59,073 nucleotides of DNA. Origin: an uncultured Caulobacterales bacterium (GTDB lineage Bacteria; Pseudomonadota; Alphaproteobacteria; Caulobacterales; Caulobacteraceae). This document shows, piece after piece, positions 37,062 through 44,272 of this stretch. Under the pieces are notes generated by a model, which worked only from the letters and a program-made list of their open reading frames with translations, ran no database searches and was not told the DNA's origin. Numbering within the stretch: the first letter of the stretch is position 1; every line of letters starts with the position of its first letter. The stretch lies in contig CAILTK010000043.1 of NCBI GenBank assembly GCA_903837135.1, forward strand, positions 1-59,073, written 5' to 3'. The position numbers were made by a program, and so were the translations under genes.

Positions 37062-39125
37062 TCATCGTGCGGGGGCGGCGGGGCTGGTGTCGTAGCGGGC
37101 GAACCAGGCCAGCACGGCTTGCGCCTTGGCGGCGGCGTGGCTGGGCCGGGCGGCCATGTCGTGGAAGGCGCCGGGAACCTGCACCAGGCCGGTGGGCACG
37201 CCGCGGATCTGCAGGGCGTCGAACAGCTGCTCCGCCTCGGAGTCCGGCGTGCGAAGGTCGCTCGTGCCGACGATCACCAGGGTCGGCGTGGTCACATTGC
37301 CCACCAGCGACAGGGGCGAGCGCTTCCAATAGCCCTGGGGGTCCTCCCACGGCAGATTGCCGAACCAGTACTTGGCCATCCACGGATAGAGATCGGTGGT
37401 CAAGACCTCGCTCGACCAGTTGATCACCGGCTTCTGCGACACCGCGGCGCGGAACCGGTGCGTCTTGCCGACGATCCAGGTGGTCAGCACGCCGCCGCCG
37501 GAGCCGCCGGTGACGAACAGCCGGTCCGGGTCGACCGAGCCCCTGGCGATCGCCGCGTCCACCGCGCTCATCAGGTCGTCGTAGTCGAGGCCCGGATAGG
37601 CGTGGTCGATGCCGTTGGCGAAGACGTCGCCGTACGAGGTCGAGCCGCGCGGATTGACGTAGAGCACCACATAGCCCGCGGCGGCGTAGAGCTGGTCGTC
37701 GGTGGCGAAGGTCGGTCCGTAGCTGGCGAACGGGCCGCCATGGATCTCCAGGATCAGCGGATACTTGCGCGCTGGGTCGAAGCCCGGCGGGGTGACGATC
37801 CAGGCGTCCACCGGCGTCTTGTCGGCGGATGAGACCACCGCCAGGGGCGAGACCCGGCCCAGCGTCTTGTGCGCCAGGAGGTCGTCGTTGAGGTGGGTCA
37901 GTCGCGTGACCTGGCCGTGCGCGGCCAGGGCGATGTCGCTTGGGTGGTCGGGCGCGCCCTGGGTGAAGGCCACCGCGCCGTCCCGCGCCACGTCGAACTC
38001 GCCGCCGCTGTAGGGCAGGTCGAGCCCGCCGCCGCCAAGACCGGCCGCCACGTCCTCGAGCCGGCCGTCGAGACCGATCCGCGCCACCTTGGTGACGCCG
38101 TGATCGGCGTACTCGGCATAGACGGCGCGGCCGTCGGCCGACCACTTCGGCTGATCGAGCGAACGGTCGAGATCGGCGGCCAGGGCGCGCACGTTCCTGC
38201 CGTCCGCGTCCATCACGTAGACGTGGCGGTTGGCGTAACCGTGGAAATGGTCGTCATAGCCGCTGAAGGCGATGTGCTTGCCGTCCGGCGAGAGGGCCGC
38301 CGCGCCGTCGGGGCCCTCCTGCGTCGTCAGCCGGACCACCGCGCCGTCGTCGACCGACACGCGCCACACCGCCGAGCGGAAGGCGGCGTGCTCCCAGTCG
38401 GCGTCGCGCCGGCCGGTGAAGATGATCGAGCGGCCGTCGGGCGCCCAGGACAGCGGGCCCTGGTCGTCGACCTTGCCGGCGGTGAGCTGGCGCGGCGCGC
38501 CGCCATCGGCCGAGACGACGAAGATGTGGTAGTAGCCCGGCGGCAGATAACCCTGGCCGTCGGCCCGGTAGCTGGTCCGGCTGATCACCTTCAGGGGATC
38601 GGCCCATTTGGCGCCCGCGGGCCTGGTCAGGGCGGGGCCCAGGGTTTCCGGCGCCGAAGGCTCCAGCATGACGAAGGCGATGGATTTGCCGTCGGGCGAC
38701 CAGGCCAGGGCGCCCGGCGCCTGCTGCAGGCCGGCGATGCGGGCGGTCTGGCCGCTGGCCAGCCATTTGACATAGAGTTGCGGCGCGCCGCCGGCGGGCT
38801 TGAAGACATAGGCCAGACGCGATCCGTCCGGCGACCAGCGCGGGGACGAGGCGTCGCCATCGCCGGCGGAGAGCGGCGTCTGCGCCCCGGTGCGCGGATC
38901 GAGCAGCCAGATCGCCGGGCGGCCGGCGTCGACCATGACGTCGTTGGTGGTCCGCACATAGGCGATCAGGCCGCCGTCCGGCCGGATCTGCGGATCCCCG
39001 GCCCGGCTCAGGCTGAACAGGTCCTGCGGCTGCAGCACTGGCGAGGGCCCGGCCCGTGCCGCGCCAAGGGAGACCAGGGCGCTGCACGTCAGCGCCAGAG
39101 CAAGAGTGCGGACGCGGATCGCCAT
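37062..39125 (-). CDS. Secreted S9-family peptidase (second copy)
   Basis: A 687-residue serine peptidase. A signal peptide (MAIRVRTLALALTCSALVSLG...) is followed by a propeller of TolB/WD40-type repeats (WSPDGSRLAYVFK, WSPDGKSIAFVML, WAPDGRSIIFTGR). The C-terminal hydrolase has nucleophile motif TGGSGGGVLTTW (about Ser541), acid in VGTSDLRTPDSE (about 623) and histidine in GAFHDMAARPSH (about 655). It acts on oligopeptides in the periplasm. The start at 39125 has an AGGAG ribosome site. It follows the TonB receptor gene after 180 bp and precedes the MetX-like hydrolase by 13 bp. Confidence 0.92.
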   Translation of the reverse strand: MAIRVRTLALALTCSALVSLGAARAGPSPVLQPQDLFSLSRAGDPQIRPDGGLIAYVRTTNDVMVDAGRPAIWLLDPRTGAQTPLSAGDGDASSPRWSPDGSRLAYVFKPAGGAPQLYVKWLASGQTARIAGLQQAPGALAWSPDGKSIAFVMLEPSAPETLGPALTRPAGAKWADPLKVISRTSYRADGQGYLPPGYYHIFVVSADGGAPRQLTAGKVDDQGPLSWAPDGRSIIFTGRRDADWEHAAFRSAVWRVSVDDGAVVRLTTQEGPDGAAALSPDGKHIAFSGYDDHFHGYANRHVYVMDADGRNVRALAADLDRSLDQPKWSADGRAVYAEYADHGVTKVARIGLDGRLEDVAAGLGGGGLDLPYSGGEFDVARDGAVAFTQGAPDHPSDIALAAHGQVTRLTHLNDDLLAHKTLGRVSPLAVVSSADKTPVDAWIVTPPGFDPARKYPLILEIHGGPFASYGPTFATDDQLYAAAGYVVLYVNPRGSTSYGDVFANGIDHAYPGLDYDDLMSAVDAAIARGSVDPDRLFVTGGSGGGVLTTWIVGKTHRFRAAVSQKPVINWSSEVLTTDLYPWMAKYWFGNLPWEDPQGYWKRSPLSLVGNVTTPTLVIVGTSDLRTPDSEAEQLFDALQIRGVPTGLVQVPGAFHDMAARPSHAAAKAQAVLAWFARYDTSPAAPAR

Positions 39126-39305
39126 GGCGGAACTCCTCACACGGGGGCGCGCCGGCGACCGGACGGGCCCGGTCGTTCGCACACGCCGAAAGCTTCAGAG
39201 CCGGGCCCCCCGGTTCGATGCATTGTTCCGGGAGGCCGGCCTTGGATGGGGTTGGTGGAGGCGGCGCGCACCGCCTCCACCACTAGGCGCAGGGATCAGC
39301 GACGC

Positions 39306-42300
39306 CTAGAAGCGAGCCTTCAGTTTCATGACGAAGGCTTGACCGAAGTAGTCGTAGGTCGCGAGGGCCTGGTTGCCGCCGAGCAGATAGGCGTTCTTCG
39401 GCGGGCCCTGGTTGAACAGGTTGTTGACGCTGAGCTCGGCGGTGATCTTCTGCGTCAGGTCGTAGGAGACGGCGCCGTTCCAGACCCAATAGGGCTCGAC
39501 GCTGAACAGTTGCTGCGACGTGCGCTGCAGCTGCGAGTTCGCATAGCCGCCGTCGATCCACCGGCCGTTCAGGTAGGCCATGAACGGCCCGAGGCGGTAG
39601 CGCACGCTGCCGTTGGCCTTGAACTTGGGATCGCCGATATTGCCGCGCAGCTTGGTGGTGACGCCCAGGATCTGGTTGTTGTGTTCGTTCACGAACAGAC
39701 CATTCAGATCGAACGTCAGATTGCCGTACTGGCCGTCCGGCTTCAGGCCGAGCATGGAGACGTAGGGAAGCTTCGCCACGTCGATACCGTAGGACGCTTG
39801 CAGCTGGGCGCCGGAGAACAGTTCGGCGCCGAGGTTCTGCAGCGGCAGCGAATAGCCGGTGATCTGGCCGGCGCTATTGCGCGTGAACAGGTTGCAGAAC
39901 TGGTTCGGGTAGGACGGCGAGTCGTAGCAGGCGTCCATCACCTGGGTCAGGTTGAGCGCGGTGATCGGATTCTTCAGGTGGATGTTGACGTAGTCCAGCG
40001 CCACGGTGAGGTGCGGGACCCAGTGCGGCCGCAGGACGAAGCCGGCGGTCCAGGAATTGGCCTTTTCGTTCTGCAGCGTGGAGTTGCCGCTGGTCTGGCC
40101 GAGCACCGAAGCGTTCACCACGTTCGACTTGAAGCCGGCGAGCGAGGCGCCGAGGGCGGCGAAGGCCTTCTGGCAGTTGGCGGCCCGCTGGGCGGTCACG
40201 CCGTTGATGTAGTTGGGGTCGCAGGGGTCCTGAGCGAAGGTCTGGATGTTCGAGGTCGGCAGGAACAGCTCTTCGATCGAGGGCGCCCGCACCGAGTGGG
40301 TGACGTTGCCCCGGAACTCGATGTCCCTGACCGGCGCGAACTTGGCGCCCAGCGAGAACACCTGGTTGGTGCCGGCGTAGCTGTTGTCGATCTCGCGGAT
40401 CGAGCCGTCGAGTTCGGCCGCGTAGGCGTACGGCAGGTTGAACTTCGGCGACAGCAAGGGGATGGTGGTCTCGCCGTAGAACTCCTTGGAGTCATAGCTG
40501 CCCGCCACCGGGAAGACCGGCGAGCCGCCAAAGCCGAGACCGGCCTGCTGGAAGGCGTCGGGGCTGTAGCTGCCGGTCTCCTGGCGATACTCGAACCCGG
40601 CCGCCACCTGCACCGGACCGGCCCAGATGTCGAACGGCGAGCCGTTGAAGTTCAGCTGCACGTCGCGTTCGGTGTTGACCGCGATGGCGTGATCGGTCGC
40701 CTCGACGAAGGCTTTGGCCGCGGCGCTGGGGCTGTTGGCGCCGAACAGGTTCAGCGGCTGGCAGCCGGTGACCGATGCGGGCTGCTTGCTATAGCCCGCG
40801 GGCAGGGGGGGCGGGTTGAGGGTGACCGCGCACTCGATCTGGCCGTTCGGACCGGTGACCACATTGATGGCGTTCTCGAAGTTCGCCAGATTCAGGGTCT
40901 GGCTGGTCACGTCGGCCTGCGACCGCCCGTAGTTGAACGAGGCGTCGAAGTTGATCTTGCGGTCGAAGACCCTGAAGTCGCCCTTGATGCCGGGAACGAT
41001 CCGGTAGGTGTCGACCTGGTTCTGGACGCCCTGGTTGCCGAGATCGAGGCTGGAGCGCGAGAGGTAGAAGGTGGTGACGCCGGCGGCGGCCAGCACCGAC
41101 TTGGCCTGGGCGGTCAGGAAGGGATTGTTGGCGCTGTACTGGATGGGAGCCTGGCCAGGATTGCTGGCGAACAGGGCCGAATTGTAGAAGCTCTGCGCCG
41201 CGTACTGGTCAGCGTCGAGGTGCGAGTACTCGGTTTCGAGGTAGGCGGTGACGTGCGACGTGATGTCGTAGTGGGCCAGGCCGTCGAGCAGGACGCGCGT
41301 CGTTTTCGGCACCAGCTGGTTTTCGTCGGCGAGATTGAGGCCGTCGCCGCCGGCCGCGAACACCGAACCCGAGTTCTGGACGCCGAAGTTGAACGGCACG
41401 AGGTTGCCGTTGGCGTCGAACGCCACCGGCTGGCCGGCCGCGTTGTGGATGGCGTTCGGATAGGTCGGGCTGCCGAGGTTGCCGAGCGTGGACGTGGTGG
41501 TCGGCACGCCGTTCGCCGACAGCGACGCCACCGTGGCGTTCGGCACCAGGCAGGCGCCGTAGCCGAGCGCCGTACAGGCCGCCGACGGCTGCTGGGTGTT
41601 GTAAGGCGTCCAGTGCGGCCGATCGGCCAGGGTCAGGCCGTCCTGCTGGGTGTATTCCGCCGAGATCGTCACATTGCCGCGGTCATCGGCGAAGTTCGTG
41701 CCGACCACGGCGCGTCCGATGTAGGACTGGCCGTCGCCGCGCGCCGAAATCCCGTAGTCCCCTTCGACCTGGGCGCCCTGGAAGTTCTTCTTGAGGATGA
41801 TGTTGACCGTACCGGCGATGGCGTCGGCGCCGTAGACCGGGGCGCCGCCCACCGACACCACTTCCACGTGGTCGATCAGGCCGACCGGGATGGTGTTGAG
41901 GTCGACTTCCTGGCCCGCCGGCGCGCCGCCGAAGGTGCCGACCGGGATCGGGGCGTAGCCCGAGACGAACCGGCGGCCGTCGACCAGCACCAGGGTGCGC
42001 TGGGAGCCGAGGTTATAGAGGTTGACGAACTTCTCGCCCGCCTGGGCGCCCGACTCCTGACCGATGTTCTGGGTGTCGCCGAAGGCCGGCAACTCGTTCA
42101 GCGCGTCGGCGATGTTGGTGAAGCCGCGGTCGTTGATCGTCTGCGCGGAGATGGTTTCGGCAGGCTGCAGGGTGTCGAAGCCGGCGCGCGGGATGCGCGA
42201 CCCGGTCACGACCACTTCCTGGGTCGGCGCCTCGGCGGGCGCTGGACTGGTCTGCGCGAAGGCGGCGCCTCCGCTGGCCGCCGCGGCGATCAACGCCGAA

Positions 42301-42338
42301 GACGTCAAAAGACCTGCGCGAAGATGACGATATTTCAT
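39306..42338 (-). CDS. TonB-dependent receptor (large, 1010 residues)
   Basis: Outer-membrane receptor with signal peptide MKYRHLRAGLLTSSALIAAA...AFAQ, TonB-box-like QEVVVTGSRIPR, plug domain (ISAQTINDRGFTNIADALNELPAFG, then RTLVLVDGRRFVSG and VEVVSVGGAPVYGADAIAGTVNIILKKNFQGAQVEGDYG) and a long barrel ending FVMKLKARF. The GSRIPR and VNIILKK blocks mark the branch often linked to peptide or carbohydrate uptake in Caulobacterales and sphingomonads. The start has an AAGGGGAACAGCC leader. It leads the peptidase-amidase run, which supports a peptide-like ligand by context. Confidence 0.93.
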   Translation of the reverse strand: MKYRHLRAGLLTSSALIAAAASGGAAFAQTSPAPAEAPTQEVVVTGSRIPRAGFDTLQPAETISAQTINDRGFTNIADALNELPAFGDTQNIGQESGAQAGEKFVNLYNLGSQRTLVLVDGRRFVSGYAPIPVGTFGGAPAGQEVDLNTIPVGLIDHVEVVSVGGAPVYGADAIAGTVNIILKKNFQGAQVEGDYGISARGDGQSYIGRAVVGTNFADDRGNVTISAEYTQQDGLTLADRPHWTPYNTQQPSAACTALGYGACLVPNATVASLSANGVPTTTSTLGNLGSPTYPNAIHNAAGQPVAFDANGNLVPFNFGVQNSGSVFAAGGDGLNLADENQLVPKTTRVLLDGLAHYDITSHVTAYLETEYSHLDADQYAAQSFYNSALFASNPGQAPIQYSANNPFLTAQAKSVLAAAGVTTFYLSRSSLDLGNQGVQNQVDTYRIVPGIKGDFRVFDRKINFDASFNYGRSQADVTSQTLNLANFENAINVVTGPNGQIECAVTLNPPPLPAGYSKQPASVTGCQPLNLFGANSPSAAAKAFVEATDHAIAVNTERDVQLNFNGSPFDIWAGPVQVAAGFEYRQETGSYSPDAFQQAGLGFGGSPVFPVAGSYDSKEFYGETTIPLLSPKFNLPYAYAAELDGSIREIDNSYAGTNQVFSLGAKFAPVRDIEFRGNVTHSVRAPSIEELFLPTSNIQTFAQDPCDPNYINGVTAQRAANCQKAFAALGASLAGFKSNVVNASVLGQTSGNSTLQNEKANSWTAGFVLRPHWVPHLTVALDYVNIHLKNPITALNLTQVMDACYDSPSYPNQFCNLFTRNSAGQITGYSLPLQNLGAELFSGAQLQASYGIDVAKLPYVSMLGLKPDGQYGNLTFDLNGLFVNEHNNQILGVTTKLRGNIGDPKFKANGSVRYRLGPFMAYLNGRWIDGGYANSQLQRTSQQLFSVEPYWVWNGAVSYDLTQKITAELSVNNLFNQGPPKNAYLLGGNQALATYDYFGQAFVMKLKARF

Positions 42339-42413
42339 GGCTGTTCCCCTTGGGCCTACTTGCGGCGGTCAGCAGGATTCGGGACCGGCCGGGCGACTCG
42401 CGCCCTGGTATAG

Positions 42414-42424
42414 TGATCGATAAA
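42414..42424. promoter_or_regulatory. TGATCGATAAA motif upstream of the TonB receptor
   Basis: This 11-mer lies 76 bp upstream of the receptor start. The identical 11-mer lies 55 bp upstream of the TonB receptor at 54089-56410 (56465-56475) in the same orientation. It may be a promoter element or a shared operator. Confidence 0.35.
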
Positions 42425-42668
42425 GACTGGGTGCGGCGTGTTCACGCTCGAGTTGGACAAGCGCCGATCCTTACGGAAGGCCGCCATCCACCATCACCCT
42501 CAACCCCAAACCCCGAATTTCGCTTATCCGATAGTCACGACGTTACGGGATCGTCGCAAATCCCCTATCCCCCTGAACGGGGGGGCGCCGGGATTCGTCG
42601 TTTCAAACGGCGGATTGTTTAGAAGATGCTCTTTGAATTCAGAGGCTTATATTATTGGTAATGATCGG

Positions 42669-42691
42669 CCGCGCCTGCTCCCCAGGCGCGG
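42669..42691 (-). terminator. Stem-loop downstream of the LuxR gene
   Basis: CCGCGCCTG / CAGGCGCGG form a perfect 9-bp stem with a 5-nt loop, 21 bp after the LuxR stop codon. No T-run follows, so it is a weak or factor-assisted terminator. Confidence 0.45.
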
Positions 42692-42711
42692 TGATTTCAG
42701 GCGAGAAGATG

Positions 42712-43419
42712 TCAGCCGAGGTATGCGAGCATGTGGCCGCGTGAGACCGCCTGGGCCCGGCCGTTGACCTTGAGCTTGTGGAACAGGCTTTGCACGTGCT
42801 CCTTGACCGTGTCGGGAGACAGGCCGAGCAGGGTGGCGATCTCGGGATTGCTCTTGCCGAGCGCGATCCACTCCAGGCATTCGGCTTCCCGATCCGACAG
42901 CAGCCTGTCGTAGCGGCGCGACAGCCGCGGCTCCAGCCGCGCATGGATCTGGTGCCCGATCAGGAAGACGCGCTGCAGCGCCGCGTCCATCTCCTTCTGC
43001 GTGTGGCTGTAGGCGCTGTAGAAGTTCAGCGAGGCGCCGCGTCCGCGCGGCATGCGGATGCGGAAGCTGATCCCGGTCCGCACCCCCTGCGACAGACACC
43101 AGCGCAGCAAGGAGAGGTCGCCGGCGGAGAACCGCCGTTCGCGGGCGATCGACAGGCCCTTGCCGTCGTTCTCGAACACCAGCGGCGTGAACACGTCGAA
43201 CTCGCCCCGTGCAACCATACGGCGCAACGGATCCTCCCGCAGACGATCGAGATAGAGCCGCGTGTATTCGGAGGTGAAGCCGTGATCCACGACCTCCAGC
43301 GGCATGTCGATCTCGCCGTCGAGCATGTCGACGCCGTACATCAGTCGGTCGAACCCGACCGACCGGACCTGGTCGAGCAGACTTGCCGCTTCGGGCGGCA
43401 TGGCGGAAACTGGAACCAT
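42712..43419 (-). CDS. LuxR-family regulator with autoinducer-binding-like domain
   Basis: A 235-residue regulator. The N-terminal region (about 15-160) resembles the autoinducer-binding fold (YTRLYLDRLREDPLRRMV...GRGASLNFYS). The C-terminal GerE-type HTH (about 170-232) reads LSDREAECLEWIALGKSNPEIATLLGLSPDTVKEHVQSLFHKLKV. The conserved Tyr and Asp-Pro of acyl-homoserine-lactone receptors appear to be kept. The usual Trp after them is replaced (EFDVFTPLVF), so ligand binding may differ. No LuxI-type synthase is in the window, making this a LuxR solo. Its targets are unknown. Confidence 0.85.
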   Translation of the reverse strand: MVPVSAMPPEAASLLDQVRSVGFDRLMYGVDMLDGEIDMPLEVVDHGFTSEYTRLYLDRLREDPLRRMVARGEFDVFTPLVFENDGKGLSIARERRFSAGDLSLLRWCLSQGVRTGISFRIRMPRGRGASLNFYSAYSHTQKEMDAALQRVFLIGHQIHARLEPRLSRRYDRLLSDREAECLEWIALGKSNPEIATLLGLSPDTVKEHVQSLFHKLKVNGRAQAVSRGHMLAYLG

Positions 43420-43754
43420 CGACCCCTCTTATCGCAACCCATTCGGCGCGAGCCCCGGACATCAGGCTAGCGCTCTCGTACGGCGTTGGCCATATCATCC
43501 GTGCACACTCACGCATCGTTCTGCACAAGGTCGCGGCAAGTTTTTTAGAAGATTGCGGAATTCTCGCGCAGGCGCTCCCCCCCGCAGCCCTCCTGCGCAC
43601 CCAATTGCGGCGCCGATCCTGGCCCGTCCGGACTCCATCGGCGACAGCGCACGACCAAGCGGGCTTTTCGACGCACGGACCGCGTCCTATGGATGGCGAG
43701 ATCGGCGCTGCGCGCCGCGCGCCGCCCGCGGTGGACCCCATGCCCGGAGACCGC
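43420..43754. other. 335-bp gap between LuxR and the HMG-CoA lyase remnant
   Basis: Divergent upstream region of luxR. I see no gene, no lux-box-like palindrome and no repeat I can support. Confidence 0.4.
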
Positions 43755-44087
43755 ATGATTGAACTGGTCGAGGTCTCTCCGCGCGATGGTCTGCAGAACG
43801 AACCGGCCGTTCTCTCCACCGACGACAAGGCGAGCCTGATCCTGCGCGCCGAGGCGGCGGGCGTGCGTCGGATCGAGGCGGCAAGCTTCGTCAATCCCGC
43901 CCGCGTGCCGCAGATGGCCGACGCCGAGGCGGTGATCACGGCGCTGCCGCGTCGGCCGGACGTGGTGCGCATCGGCCTTCTGGTTCAACGCCCGCCTCGG
44001 CCGGACCCTGGTGTCGCCGCTGATGCGGGCAGGGGTGGCGGCCACGGCTTAGCCCCGATCGGCGCATCGCGTGTTGTGCGCGGGTGA
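43755..44087 (+). pseudogene. Hydroxymethylglutaryl-CoA lyase, 5' remnant
   Basis: The first 77 or so codons are clear HMG-CoA lyase: IELVEVSPRDGLQNEPAVLS, RIEAASFVNPARVPQMADAEAV, then ALPRRPDVVRIGLLV. Family proteins are about 300 residues, but similarity stops near 43985 and the frame ends at 44085-44087. In the +1 frame after the break, FNARLGRTLVSPLMRAGVAATA runs to a stop at about 44050 and looks like a C-terminus from another gene. This suggests a deletion junction rather than a simple frameshift. The start keeps a good GGAGA ribosome site. The catalytic C-terminal half is missing, so no lyase activity is expected. Confidence 0.8.
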
Positions 44088-44272
44088 CCGAGACGGTCGG
44101 GCGCTCCAGCGGCGGCGGTACGCCATATATATCGTTTACGTGGAGAATATAGGCGCCGAATACGAGGTGGATATTCGCGCCATGGGATAACGTCCGCGTT
44201 CGGAGCAATATTCGCAAAGCGTATTAATTATTGATAAGTATATCTGGTCTATGGCTGCCGCGTGGAGGCAGT

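Larger units (their letters stand above)
42339..42711. other. 373-bp gap upstream of the third TonB receptor
   Basis: No gene is seen. It contains the TGATCGATAAA motif at 42414-42424 and a stem-loop at 42669-42691, both listed separately. Confidence 0.5.

Noticed and set aside
37869-42413. A 1514-codon open frame on the plus strand opposite the third TonB receptor and S9 peptidase
   Set aside because: It is antisense to two well-supported genes, its translation is Gly/Arg/Val-rich without domains, and such long antisense frames are expected in DNA this rich in G and C.
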